Shown: positions 50,274 to 59,265, counted from the stretch's first letter. The stretch: DNA of 64,000 nt from Actinomycetota bacterium (GCA_041658565.1 JBAZZY010000011.1:1-64000), one strand, 5' to 3'. Numbers and translations: made by a program. Notes: generated from the sequence alone by a model not told the origin.

Positions 50274-50426
50274 ATGAGCCGCCAAGGGATGCCGGGTCGC
50301 CTTTACTGGGTTGTCGCGGGCAGCCTGATCCTCGTGGGCATCCCGGCGATCTTCAGCATCGGGGCGCCGCTCGTCGCGATCGGCATCACCCTCGTCATTC
50401 TGGGTCCAAAGCGCGCCAACCCCTAG
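50274..50426 (+). CDS. Small two-helix membrane protein (50 residues)
   Basis: This short open frame (MSRQGMPGRLYWVVAGSLIL...) has two hydrophobic helices (about 11-26 and 30-43) separated by a short turn (PAIFSIGAP), and a basic GPKRANP tail. The start has no clear Shine-Dalgarno. It ends shortly before the start of a secreted hydrolase gene in the same direction. It is too short to classify. Confidence 0.45.
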   Translation: MSRQGMPGRLYWVVAGSLILVGIPAIFSIGAPLVAIGITLVILGPKRANP

Positions 50427-50483
50427 GCAGGGACACCTCCGGCGGCGTCGAACCAGGACACGAGAGCACGCGGAGGAGGGGCC

Positions 50484-52382
50484 ATGGGTCGTCGCTGGGT
50501 TTCGATCGTCCTTGCAGTACTCGTCGCACAAGTGATCGGAGTCGCGTCAGCCGACGAGCCCGAACGCGAGAACGATTTCGTCTACACCATGGATGACGGA
50601 GTTCGGCTCCTCGCCGATCGCTGGATTCCCTACGACCGGTGCCCGTGCCCCACCGTGCTCACGTTCAGCCCCTACGGCACCAATGAGTTCGAGGCCTCGG
50701 TCGCCACGACTTCGCTCAAGCGCGAGCCGTTTCTACAGGCCGGCTACGCGGTCGTCGTCGTGGATGTGCGCGGCACCGGTCAGAGCGAGGGGATGTGGGG
50801 TGTCCTGAACACCCGCGAGCGCAAGGATCTCGGCGACGTCGTCCGCCGGATCGCAGTGGAGGAATGGTCCGATGGATCGGTCGTGACCGCCGGCATCAGT
50901 TACGGGGGCATCACCGCGCTGATGGCCGCCGAGGAGCAGGATCTCCCGCAGTTGAAGGCGGTGTTCTCGCTCGTGCCGATGGCCGACGCGTACCGTGACA
51001 TCTTGTCGTCGGGTGGCTCGTCGGACATCGAGTTCCTCGGCGCCTGGTCCGGGGGACTCGTCGCAGGGCCGAGCACCGTGCAGCCGCTCATCACCGCGCA
51101 GCGCAACCCCGAGATCGCGATCAACGCCGCCACCGCGCACGCGATTCAACTCGCGACGGTCATCCCGGTCACCACGCTTGGCTACAACATGGGCACCGAC
51201 CGAGACGCTGTCTTCGGCGAAGGCGATCCCGAGTCCTTGACCGCGGCCTCCGGCTACGACGGCGAGTTCTACAACCTGCGTTCGCCTCTGGATCGCATCG
51301 GTGACGTGAAGGTTCCGGTCTTCATCGCCGGAGCGGAACTCGACATCTTCCAACGCTCGCAGCCACTGCTGTTCAACGCGCTGAACCTGCCGCCCGGGCA
51401 AAAGAAACTGTTGATGATGCCCGGCTACCACGTCGCCGAAGTGCCTCCCGGGACCGTGGACGATCACGGTCGTCCCGTCCCGACTCTCGAGGAACTGGCG
51501 CTCGCGTGGTTTGACCGGTGGGCGAGAGGAATCCAGAACGGCATCGAGGATTCTCCTCCGGTGGAACGCTGGTACTACGGAGCCGACGGCTACGTCGCCC
51601 AGCGCCAAGACCCGCCCGCCGCCATTCAGCACGAGCGCTGGTACTTGGACGCATCCGCGATGCCTCTGGGCGAGGGGACGTTGTCGCGCGCGGCGCCGAC
51701 CGAGGACGGCTCCACCAACATCGTGTTCCAGCCCACCCAGGGCGCGTGTTCTCGCAACACGATTCAGTACCTGTACGGCGCGGTCCCCGACATCCCGTGC
51801 AGCACCGACAACACCGTTGCCGAAGCCGAGGGGATCACGTTCACGACGCCCGCGTTCGACGAGCCTTACGTGGTCAACGGGCCGATCAGCATGCGCACCT
51901 GGATTCGCTCGAGCAGACCCGATGCGAACCTGGTGGCGATCCTGAGCGACGTCGCGCCCGACGGATCCACCGTCGCCTACACCTACGGGGCGCAACTGGC
52001 ATCGCTGCGCGCGCTCACCACGACCCCGTGCGCGACACCGGTCATCGACGCGTGCTCGGTCAAGGACGGGGACGAGTACGTGATGCCCTGGCATCCATTC
52101 ACGAAGGAATCGATCTCGAAACTGGAGCCGGACATCACCTACGAGATGTGGATGGAGATCAACCCGATGTCCGTCGTGCTGCAACCCGGCCACCGCCTCC
52201 GCCTCACCCTGAAATCAAGCGACTTCCCCCACACGGTGGTGAACACATCCGCGTTGCGGGATGTGGCCGGCGGCGTCCTGCAAGTCCTCACCGGCCCCGA
52301 GACCCCGACGTATCTGTACGCAGGTTTCGTCCCGGGCGGCCTGCAGGCCCTGAAAGCCGAATTCACCGCAACTGCGAACTAG
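50484..52382 (+). CDS. Secreted CocE/NonD-type alpha/beta hydrolase (X-Pro dipeptidyl-peptidase-like)
   Basis: GGAGGAGGGG lies before the ATG. The 632-residue product has a signal peptide (1-23) and the S15/CocE pattern: DDGVRLLADRWIPYD, VVDVRGTGQSEG, nucleophile S139 in TAGISYGGITAL. PVFIAGAELDIF may hold the Asp and MMPGYHVAE the His. The C-terminal 200 residues form the beta-jelly domain of this family (IRSSRPDANLVAILSDVAPDG). Family enzymes cleave esters such as cocaine-type or X-Pro peptides. The substrate is unknown. Confidence 0.82.
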   Translation: MGRRWVSIVLAVLVAQVIGVASADEPERENDFVYTMDDGVRLLADRWIPYDRCPCPTVLTFSPYGTNEFEASVATTSLKREPFLQAGYAVVVVDVRGTGQSEGMWGVLNTRERKDLGDVVRRIAVEEWSDGSVVTAGISYGGITALMAAEEQDLPQLKAVFSLVPMADAYRDILSSGGSSDIEFLGAWSGGLVAGPSTVQPLITAQRNPEIAINAATAHAIQLATVIPVTTLGYNMGTDRDAVFGEGDPESLTAASGYDGEFYNLRSPLDRIGDVKVPVFIAGAELDIFQRSQPLLFNALNLPPGQKKLLMMPGYHVAEVPPGTVDDHGRPVPTLEELALAWFDRWARGIQNGIEDSPPVERWYYGADGYVAQRQDPPAAIQHERWYLDASAMPLGEGTLSRAAPTEDGSTNIVFQPTQGACSRNTIQYLYGAVPDIPCSTDNTVAEAEGITFTTPAFDEPYVVNGPISMRTWIRSSRPDANLVAILSDVAPDGSTVAYTYGAQLASLRALTTTPCATPVIDACSVKDGDEYVMPWHPFTKESISKLEPDITYEMWMEINPMSVVLQPGHRLRLTLKSSDFPHTVVNTSALRDVAGGVLQVLTGPETPTYLYAGFVPGGLQALKAEFTATAN

Positions 52383-52614
52383 CGAGGCGCGTAAACCTCA
52401 TCTAAGAGGGAGTCGGAACCCGGCGCGCGTAGACCTCGCTCCCGAGGTCCGTGATGTCGGCCGCCTCTCTTCGGTCGGTCCGCACCACCGCCGGGGTGCG
52501 GTCGCGAGTCAGACCTTGGAGACCTCCGTGACCTCGTCCCCGGGGTGGTTGATGACCTTGACGGCGATGCGCCCGCTCGTCGGCCGGTGGAAGGCTCCGT
52601 GAGTGGACATCTGA
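52383..52614. other. Gap left of the second Fic gene
   Basis: Apart from the possible methylase tail at 52509-52610, the 230 bases hold no recognisable gene. Confidence 0.4.
52509..52610 (-). pseudogene. C-terminal remnant resembling the end of a DNA methyltransferase
   Basis: A 33-codon minus frame reads ...SGRIAVKVINHPGDEVTEVSKV and then stops. The IAVKVINxxGDEVxxV ending is what I recall at the C-terminus of adenine-specific DNA methylases of type III or related R-M systems. It is much too short for a gene, so it is likely the tail of one whose body is lost, at the left edge of the second Fic locus. Confidence 0.35.
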
Positions 52615-52639
52615 ATGGACACTTCAGTTGACATTCTAG
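52604..52639. repeat. Three 12-bp tandem repeats at the second Fic start
   Basis: TGGACATCTGAA, TGGACACTTCAG and TTGACATTCTAG follow one another with a 12-base period; each starts T-G/T-GACA. CTGAA (52611-52615) and TTCAG (52623-52627) also form an inverted repeat. TTGACA at 52628 could be a -35 box. The repeats cover an ATG at 52615, making that an unlikely start. Confidence 0.5.
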
Positions 52640-52656
52640 GGGGTCGATTAAGTAGG

Positions 52657-53868
52657 GTGGTCGACGTGCGCCCCTACGAGGAGTCCCATCCCTGGATCGC
52701 GTTCAACGCGAGAGCGCTCAACGAGGTCCACCCGCGGCTCTGGATGTTGCTCGGCGAGGCGCGCTCAAAGTGCGAGCACCTCGCCGGGGCTCCGCTCAAA
52801 CCGGAGATCGCCAAGCGTTTCTACCGGGTGACCTTGATCAAGGGTGCACAGGCAACCACGGCCATCGAGGGCAACACGCTTTCCGAGGAGCAGGTGGCGG
52901 GGATCCTCGACGGCAGCTTCGAGGCACCCCCGTCGAGGAGGTACCAGGAGATCGAGGTTCGCAACGTCCTGGACGCGCTCACGAAGATCGACGCGCAGGT
53001 GCAGCACGGCGAGTACCCAAAGCTGACACGCGAGCTGCTCTGCGACTTCAACCGCCAGGTCCTTGTCGGGCTCGAGGACCAGCTCGACGACTCAACGGTC
53101 GCCGGTGAGGTTCGCACGCACTCTGTCGTCGTGGGTCGTTACCGCGGCGCTCCCTCGGAGGACTGCGAGTACCTGCTCGATCGTCTCGGCGATTGGCTGG
53201 AGGGCCCCGACTTCAAAGCACCCGACCGCGACATCGACTTCGCGCTCATGCTTGTCCGCGCTGTCCTGGCCCATCTCTACATCGCGTGGATACACCCCTT
53301 CGGCGATGGCAACGGTCGAACGGCCCGACTCGTCGAGTTCCTGATCCTCGCGAGGTCGGGCAAGGTGCCACTTCCGGCCGCGCACCTGCTTTCGAACCAC
53401 TACAACCTCACCCGCGACCGCTACTACCGAGAACTCGATAAGGCCGGCAAGTCCGGCGGTGACATCACCGGGTTCATCACATATGCGATCGAAGGCTTCG
53501 TCGATGGCATCCGAAGCCAGATCGACGAAGTGCGCATGCAGCAGCTCAGCGTCGCCTGGATCAACTTCGTCCACGAGGTGATGTCCCGGTTCCCAACGGG
53601 GAAGGCGTCTGATCGTCAGCGTGAGCTTGTGCTCGCGATGCCCGTCGATCGCGCGGTTCCGCGCTCCGAGCTCACCGGCCTCACCCCGCGCCTCGCCCTC
53701 CAGTACGCGCAGACCGGCCCTCGCACGCTCTCGAGGGACCTAAATCGGTTGGAGGGTGCCGATCTGATCACGCGTGTCGGCAGAAACAACTACCGGGCGA
53801 GCGCGCATCAGATGGCCGCCTTTCTGCCAGCGATCGCGCCGGCCGACAATGAGGACCACTCAACCTGA
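52657..53868 (+). CDS. Fic-domain protein, class II, with C-terminal winged helix
   Basis: GTG 52657 is preferred over ATG 52615 because the family-like sequence (RPYEESHPWIAF) starts near it and the ATG lies in a repeat array; GTG 52666 is also possible. The 403-residue protein has the inhibitory motif TTAIEGN (67-73) and the catalytic motif HPFGDGNGRTAR (213-224), both complete. The C-terminal segment (SELTGLTPRLALQYAQTGPRTLSRDLNRLEGADLI) looks like a winged helix. It overlaps the next open frame (TGATG). AMPylation of a host target is the family activity; the target is unknown. Confidence 0.85.
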   Translation: MVDVRPYEESHPWIAFNARALNEVHPRLWMLLGEARSKCEHLAGAPLKPEIAKRFYRVTLIKGAQATTAIEGNTLSEEQVAGILDGSFEAPPSRRYQEIEVRNVLDALTKIDAQVQHGEYPKLTRELLCDFNRQVLVGLEDQLDDSTVAGEVRTHSVVVGRYRGAPSEDCEYLLDRLGDWLEGPDFKAPDRDIDFALMLVRAVLAHLYIAWIHPFGDGNGRTARLVEFLILARSGKVPLPAAHLLSNHYNLTRDRYYRELDKAGKSGGDITGFITYAIEGFVDGIRSQIDEVRMQQLSVAWINFVHEVMSRFPTGKASDRQRELVLAMPVDRAVPRSELTGLTPRLALQYAQTGPRTLSRDLNRLEGADLITRVGRNNYRASAHQMAAFLPAIAPADNEDHST

Positions 53869-54284
53869 TGCCGAAAGCACCGAAGCCACGCGAGCTCGAC
53901 GCGCGAGACCTCCCAGGGTGATTCCGCGCGCGCGAAGCTTCTTGATCGAGTAGCTCGGCTGCGACACGGCGCGGTGCAACGTGGATCGATGAAGCCCACC
54001 TGGAGAACGCACGTGGAAAGCCCGCCGTCGAAGTCGCCGGGGTCCTGGCCGAGAGCATTGACGTTCGCATCTACATCGACCGCACGGAAGGGATGGAGGA
54101 GATCTGGATCGCGGTCTCGACTCGGGACGTGAACGGACGCGGTGTGAACGCCCGTCTCCGCGACACCATCTTTGCTGTGTTCGACCGCGCGGTCGGCGAT
54201 GCCGAGTGGGACTTCACCGCTGATTGGCCAACGGGGCCGCTGCATTGGTTCGAGGTGGCGCGACTTGGCCTGCGGAGCGTCTAA
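53868..54284 (+). pseudogene. Frameshifted gene coupled to the second Fic gene
   Basis: ATG 53868 overlaps the Fic stop (TGATG) and gives MPKAPKPRELDARDLPG before a stop at 53919. A second frame then reads DSARAKLLDRVARLRHG. From about 53967 the first frame resumes with ATWIDEAHLENARGKPAVEVAGVLAESIDVRIY and runs to 54284. The last part has no start codon until Met 54093. The pieces fit one protein of about 135 residues disrupted by two compensating frameshifts. The product is unknown; its position suggests a Fic partner. Confidence 0.5.
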
Positions 54285-54562
54285 CGCGGTTCAGCGGGAG
54301 CAGATCCAGCGACGCGACGAACGTCGTCGACATTCTCATCAAGCAGGTACGCGATCGCGTCGTGCTTGCCGCGGAACAGGGCCTCGCGGGCACGCTTCAA
54401 ACCAAGCGCGAACTCCTCCGCGTGGCGCTCGAGGTATTCGTTCACGGCGCTCTCCACGATCTCGGCTTGGTTCAGGCTTGACACGGCCGCCATAAGCCGG
54501 ACCTGCTCCTTGGTGCTCTCGTAGACCTTGATGGGCTGATGGCTCGTCTGGCGCGGCTCCAT
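54281..54562 (-). CDS. Ribbon-helix-helix antitoxin-like protein
   Basis: The 93-residue protein has IKVYESTKEQVRLMAAVSSLNQAEIVESAVNEYLERHAEEF, the CopG/Arc-type beta strand and two helices, then a helical tail (GLKRAREALFRGKHDAIAYLLDENVDD). GGAGGTAGGG precedes the ATG. Direct and inverted GTAC-type repeats at 54579-54597 are likely operator sites. No toxin gene lies downstream; the convergent neighbour is the broken Fic-linked gene, so it may be an orphan left by decay. Confidence 0.7.
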   Translation of the reverse strand: MEPRQTSHQPIKVYESTKEQVRLMAAVSSLNQAEIVESAVNEYLERHAEEFALGLKRAREALFRGKHDAIAYLLDENVDDVRRVAGSAPAEPR

Positions 54563-54578
54563 CCCTACCTCCTACCCT

Positions 54579-54597
54579 GGTACTTCGGTACTAAGTA
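54579..54597. promoter_or_regulatory. Operator candidate for the ribbon-helix-helix protein
   Basis: GGTACT occurs at 54579-54584 and 54587-54592 (8-base step), and TACTAAGTA (54589-54597) is a nine-base palindrome. The site is just upstream of the gene's Shine-Dalgarno, where its product would repress itself. Confidence 0.45.
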
Positions 54598-54605
54598 TTT
54601 GCTCT

Positions 54606-55123
54606 TTGAGCTGGACGGTCAGGAGACCGACGGTCGTCTGGCGGGTCCGACTCTTGCCGACCTGGCTGAGGACCACAGGCCACCGACGATCCGGGGACGG
54701 TGGCCGATGCCATTGCGTCGCTCTCGCCGCCAGGTTCGGACTGCGCAAGCACGACGGACTCGGTCTGCTTCGGCGGCTGCTTGAGCTGGCACCGGACCCC
54801 GGTGTTCCGGCGTGGCTCGATGCGGCACGCGCTCACATGGATTGAGCGCGGTCGGCCAAGGACAATGGCCCGCGCATCGAGCAAGCAGAGACGTCTTCGC
54901 GAACGAGAGGACGAAGGTCGTGACCGGGGAGCGGACATACGCCTCGCCGCGCGCGTTGCGTCAGGCGGTAACCGATCGGGCAGACGAAAGCGGCAGAGCG
55001 CCGGCCCGTCATATTCTTGGCGCTCTTCTCCGAGGGCGACGCCATACGCCGGAGGATACTAGGGTTACCTTCGGGACCCCAGACCGCTTCAACGCGATGT
55101 CCCGGGAGCATCCTCCGGCCAAT
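54606..55123 (+). pseudogene. Decayed region with an AbiEii-like N-terminal remnant
   Basis: No intact gene is visible in this stretch of about 520 bases. From 54920 (GTG) the plus frame reads TGERTYASPRALRQAVTDRADESGR, which resembles the N-terminus of AbiEii/DUF1814 nucleotidyltransferases. After a frameshift, IFLALFSEGDA follows, like their next conserved segment, and the sequence then fades. Just before it, LAARFGLRKHDGLGLLRRLLELAPDPGVPAW may be the end of another lost gene. Confidence 0.35.
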
Positions 55124-57265
55124 TCAGGCTGCGGCGACTCGAAAGTCGATGGGTTCGGGTGACAGCGACGCTTGAGAGACTGTCGGGCCCTCTCTTGTCC
55201 AGTCTTCAAACTTGATCATCAGGGTGCGTTCTTTCTCTCCCACAGGACGGAGCTTTCTCTCAAGTAGGCTCGCAAAGCGCGGATCGTGCGTCGACACGAT
55301 CAACTGCCTCAGCCCCTTAGTTCTACGCAATGCGTCGACGAGCCCGAGTAAATTCACGTCATCGAGGCTTTGGAGTGGATCGTCAAGCAGCGCGGCGCGG
55401 AGAGGCAGCGCCGGCACGCCCAGGTTCAAACCGAGAAACACTGAAACAGCTAGCGCGTTCAGCTGCGAACTACTTAGCACCGGGAGCGGATCCTGATCGG
55501 TGAATGACTCGTGGGGATCCCCTACTCGTGCGCTAATCTGACCCTTCCTTCTGTACAGTGCGGTCGTTAGCTTGACCTCAGTGAAGCCAGGATGAGGATC
55601 CACTCGGGAATAGATCCGCTCGACCAGCGGTTCGATCCGTTTCACCTGCATTGCAACTGCATCGTGACCGACGTCCCGAAGAGCCTCAAGAATCGCGGAC
55701 CCCGACTCGCGCGTTCTCGTATGAGCTCCGAGTCTTCGCTCAAGCTGTTCGTATTCGCGCTCTGCGGTAAGCAGCTGAGTACTCAAGTCCTCGCGCTGGG
55801 ATAGTTCGCTAGCGCGCGCAAGTTCGATCGCCAGTTGCTCTCCAGATTGATAGAGCCGGGCGATTGCATCGGTAGCTTGCTGACACTGCGCGACTAGCTC
55901 CCGCGCCGAGTTCTCGATTTCGGGTAACTCTGTTGCTATCCGCAAATCCGTCGCGCCTTTCGCAATCTGGGCTTCCCATTCCTCCATGCGCTTAACGACG
56001 GACTCCAACTGGTTGATCCGCGCGCGCATAGTCGCTGCGTCGCGCTCGAGAGTTGGGACCTCGGACGTCAACGCTTTCGTTGCATCGGACGCGAGGTCAT
56101 CAGTGAGCTCTCCCGGTCCCGCATGAGCAAGCTCCTCTAACCGTGCGCGAGTAGAGAGCTGGTCGTACTCTTGCTGGCATACAGGACAACGCTCATCCAG
56201 GTGCCTCAACGCCAGGCTCGCAAGTGTCCGAAGCTCCTCTTGTGCTTCACGTAGCTCGATCTGTCGTTGACGTCGCTCAGCAGCGTCCACTCGTGCTTGT
56301 GCCAGTCGTTCGTTAGCAGCGATGATTGTCTCTTCAACTCCGAGCAATCGGCTCCGCAACGATTCCAGTTCCACTCTTTCGTCGGGAGAAATAGCCGGTC
56401 GCTGCTGAACCTCCGAAAGTAGAGATTCGGCAGAGCCACGTCGGCGCTCTACGGACCGGCGTTCGGCTTGAAGAAGCTGCAATGTTTCTGCGAGAGCCCC
56501 AGCCGCTCTCCCAGAGCCCAGTTGCGGAACTTCGACGTCCGCCCTCAGGGTCTGGATCTCTTGCCACCAACTCGACCAACTATCCTCCAGCTGGGCCGTA
56601 GTGTGGGCGTCTTGATCCGCAAGTCGCTCAAGTCGGGCCTTTAGGTTTTCCGCTAACTTCGCGGCGGCTTGTGTGCGCTTCTCCAACTCAGTGCGGGCTC
56701 TTGTCCACGAGTTACGCGCACTCTCAAGTTCCTGCTGCAATTCGTTGAGGCGACCCGCACCAACGAGCTCACTAACCACTTGGAAGCGTGCCTCTTGATC
56801 GCTTTCGAGAAACTGCCTCACGAGATCTTGCTGAAGATAGACACTCCGAGTGAGCGCCGTATCGAAGACGTCCCCGGGATCCGAGGTTATCAACGCTGCC
56901 GGCCAGAGAAGCTCGAGGAGCCGCACATCGGCACTCGGCCCTTCCAAGGTGCGTTCCCCGGTATCGACAACGACGCGGGAGCGGTCCCCATCGAAAGTGC
57001 GGCTAATCCGCAACTCCGTGCTGGCGTCGCGCAACCCAATCGAGACCTGCGCCTGACCCGACTGCGAATAGAGGGACAGGACATCGCTCTCGCGGGTTCC
57101 GAATCGACGAATTCTGCCTGTCAGCCCCCAGAGGATGGCGTCGAACAGTGAGGTCTTCCCCGTTCCGTTTGGCCCGGTAACAACCACAGCATCGGCGTCG
57201 AGATTGAAGTTCACCAGCTTCGGGAATGCGCGGAAGCCCGCAACCTCAAGTGACAGGAGCCTCAT
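55124..57265 (-). CDS. SMC/Rad50-like ABC ATPase with zinc hook (defence cassette)
   Basis: The 713-residue protein has Walker A GPNGTGKT at 31-38 and a Q-loop-like YLQQDLV near 143. A long coiled coil (about 160-590) is broken by a zinc-hook CPVC at 360-363. A signature-type SSSQLNALAV (about 597-606), Walker B ALLDDPLQSLDD (about 624-635) and a D-loop/H-loop (STHDPR) follow. This is a complete small SMC/SbcC architecture. The ATG overlaps the stop of the 201-residue gene (ATGA). In conflict systems such ATPases act as DNA or nucleoprotein sensors that switch on an effector, here most likely the SIR2 protein two genes upstream. Confidence 0.85.
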   Translation of the reverse strand: MRLLSLEVAGFRAFPKLVNFNLDADAVVVTGPNGTGKTSLFDAILWGLTGRIRRFGTRESDVLSLYSQSGQAQVSIGLRDASTELRISRTFDGDRSRVVVDTGERTLEGPSADVRLLELLWPAALITSDPGDVFDTALTRSVYLQQDLVRQFLESDQEARFQVVSELVGAGRLNELQQELESARNSWTRARTELEKRTQAAAKLAENLKARLERLADQDAHTTAQLEDSWSSWWQEIQTLRADVEVPQLGSGRAAGALAETLQLLQAERRSVERRRGSAESLLSEVQQRPAISPDERVELESLRSRLLGVEETIIAANERLAQARVDAAERRQRQIELREAQEELRTLASLALRHLDERCPVCQQEYDQLSTRARLEELAHAGPGELTDDLASDATKALTSEVPTLERDAATMRARINQLESVVKRMEEWEAQIAKGATDLRIATELPEIENSARELVAQCQQATDAIARLYQSGEQLAIELARASELSQREDLSTQLLTAEREYEQLERRLGAHTRTRESGSAILEALRDVGHDAVAMQVKRIEPLVERIYSRVDPHPGFTEVKLTTALYRRKGQISARVGDPHESFTDQDPLPVLSSSQLNALAVSVFLGLNLGVPALPLRAALLDDPLQSLDDVNLLGLVDALRRTKGLRQLIVSTHDPRFASLLERKLRPVGEKERTLMIKFEDWTREGPTVSQASLSPEPIDFRVAAA

Positions 57266-57867
57266 TCTTCCCCCAAATACTCGTGAAGCTTCTCCATCAG
57301 AGGCTGTCGTGAACGAAAGGCTTGCACAAGTGCGTCGGCCGCGCCTCGGTTGACGCCACGTCCGGCCAGCAACTCCGGAAGAGTCGCGAGGAACGAGCCG
57401 TCGTCGCTCGAAGGCAACTCTGACGGTCCAAGCGGCATGAGAGGAAGGAGAACTCTATCGATATCCTTGAGCGTCTTCAGGTCCTCTCCGGTTCCTACGA
57501 GCTTCCGCACCCGGTGCGTGTCGTATCGGATCGAGTTCGCTTGCTGGACAGCATCAGGACCAATCGGCGCAGCCGTGAGAAGAACCAAGTAACCCTCCCA
57601 TGCTTTCGCCTCGCCACGAGTGAATCGATCCGAGATGAGCGACACCAACGCTCCCTGAACATCCGTCCACTCACGCCAGAGATCCGCCCACGTACCGAAG
57701 ACCACGAGGGTAACGATTCCGTACTTGTCTTCTGCGACTAGCCCCCGGTCGGAACTAACTCCGATTAGAGGCTCGGCGTCGCGCAACACGTGGTAACCGC
57801 CGTCTTCCAATAACCTCGCGGCCTCCGCAAGGATCGTCTCAGAAGTAAGCGAACTTAGAGTCGCCAT
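57262..57867 (-). CDS. 201-residue protein between SIR2 and SMC-like ATPase (middle-component candidate)
   Basis: This protein is mixed alpha/beta: a helical start (ILAEAARLLEDGGYHVL), strands with a GTW-x-DLW-x-EW segment, EGYLVLLTAAPI, IRYDTHRVRKLVGTGEDL and VLLPLMPLGP. Its place and the R-x-D/N-x-R-x-x-R-K-hydrophobic segment recall middle components of ABC-ATPase three-component conflict systems, which link sensor ATPase and effector. The match is from memory and needs a profile search. Its ATG abuts the SIR2 stop, and it overlaps the ATPase gene (ATGA). No catalytic motif is apparent. Confidence 0.7.
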   Translation of the reverse strand: MATLSSLTSETILAEAARLLEDGGYHVLRDAEPLIGVSSDRGLVAEDKYGIVTLVVFGTWADLWREWTDVQGALVSLISDRFTRGEAKAWEGYLVLLTAAPIGPDAVQQANSIRYDTHRVRKLVGTGEDLKTLKDIDRVLLPLMPLGPSELPSSDDGSFLATLPELLAGRGVNRGAADALVQAFRSRQPLMEKLHEYLGEE

Positions 57868-59265
57868 CTACGCCCCCAAGGCTTCTGTCAAGGCAGTTGG
57901 ATCATTTCTGAGCTCCTCAATGCTCAAGACGACCGCCTCTCGTGTGGGCGCGACCAGGCTCTCGGGTGACGACTGGGCCACAAGATCATCGGGCGGACTA
58001 ATTGCGTCGGCCCCGAGGGATGATGCAATCAATACGACGACCGGTTCGTACGCGTATCGGGATCCGAGCCTACCGAGGCTGCGCAAGGCTGCTTCAATCC
58101 TCGTGCGGCTCTTCGTACCACGTCCTGAAGCAGGGACTAGGTGCCCGATAAGCCGAGACTCACGCCTTAATTCCAGATTGCCATTCGGCTGTGGAACGAC
58201 GTCGCATCGTCCTACACGTGCCGTAAGAGCGATCGCGTAAATGAGTACGGCCATCGCCTCCAGATCAAGATCCATTGCGGGAAGATAGGCCCCCTGATCC
58301 AAGAACCAAGCGGCGCGAGTTTGGCCGAGGCCAAGAAGACCAAGAGCCGCAAGCAGCGTGACCAAGTCCTCACAGCCGGGATCCTCCCACTCCTCTTCAG
58401 CAAGGAATTTGGCGGCGGCGCTCCCCAGCGCGCTTAACTGCTCAGCGGCTACCCGATCACCGAGTCGACGCATGAATTCACACCAGCCGAGCCGCACGTA
58501 TCGTTCCTCTACCACGTCGATCGCCGAAGTGAATTCGGAACTCCCGTACGCGCCCGGATCTACGTGAATGATCACGTGGCTGGGGAGTGCAGCACGGATC
58601 CTTCGCACAGACTCAACCAGAACGCTGGCGGGAGCACCCAAGCCGGCGAAGACGACTACAGGTGCAGTAATCACTCTCGTTGTGACAAGGTCCTGCCAGC
58701 CATCTCTCCACAGAGTCTCAAGCTGATCCGTCCGCAGGATCCATGTCTCCGGTGATGCATTCGCGTCCGCATGCAGATGGATGACGTTGCTCGCACCTAA
58801 GTCAGCTAACTGCGTCGGAGAGGAAATGACGGCGATGTCTCCAGCCGCGCCCATCGCAGCAAGTCCATGGCTGATGGCGAGATCAAAATTTAGCGTAAGC
58901 GTTGAGCCGATGGCACGTTCTCGAAGCAACGCGCACAAGAGTTTGTGCCCCTCATTCGGGCTTGCATTCTGGAACTTCACAACCGGAAGACGTCGGACGA
59001 TTTCCTGCTGGGAGCCTGTCTTTGCAAAGACCGCGTCGGCAACGGCCGAGAGATCGCGCGGGTCAGCGCACTCGCCCTCAGTCAAGACAGAATCCGCCAC
59101 AAGCCGTCGATGAGCGTCTTCAGCGCAGTCTCGCGCAAGAGGAAGAACGGTCGGCGGCTCAAAGGAACAGCCTGCACCGAGGACGAGCGCGACACGCCCA
59201 CCACCATCGGCGACGATGGCAGCGAGCAACTCGGTCGGAAGCAAGTTAGCGCTCGACTCCGGCAT
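57868..59265 (-). CDS. SIR2-like domain protein, probable NAD-depleting effector
   Basis: The 465-residue protein opens with a SIR2-type nucleotide-binding pattern: VALVLGAGCSFEPPT (GAG at 30-32), TLTLNFDLAISHG at 122-134 (T-x-N-x-D), VIHLHADAN with H163/H165 where the SIR2 catalytic His sits, and VVFAGLGAP at 204-212. The C-terminal 250 residues are helical and not recognised. SIR2 domains in defence systems (for example Thoeris ThsA, DSR, AVAST-type) degrade NAD on phage sensing. The start overlaps the DUF499 gene stop. The fold assignment rests on motif reading. Confidence 0.75.
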   Translation of the reverse strand: MPESSANLLPTELLAAIVADGGGRVALVLGAGCSFEPPTVLPLARDCAEDAHRRLVADSVLTEGECADPRDLSAVADAVFAKTGSQQEIVRRLPVVKFQNASPNEGHKLLCALLRERAIGSTLTLNFDLAISHGLAAMGAAGDIAVISSPTQLADLGASNVIHLHADANASPETWILRTDQLETLWRDGWQDLVTTRVITAPVVVFAGLGAPASVLVESVRRIRAALPSHVIIHVDPGAYGSSEFTSAIDVVEERYVRLGWCEFMRRLGDRVAAEQLSALGSAAAKFLAEEEWEDPGCEDLVTLLAALGLLGLGQTRAAWFLDQGAYLPAMDLDLEAMAVLIYAIALTARVGRCDVVPQPNGNLELRRESRLIGHLVPASGRGTKSRTRIEAALRSLGRLGSRYAYEPVVVLIASSLGADAISPPDDLVAQSSPESLVAPTREAVVLSIEELRNDPTALTEALGA

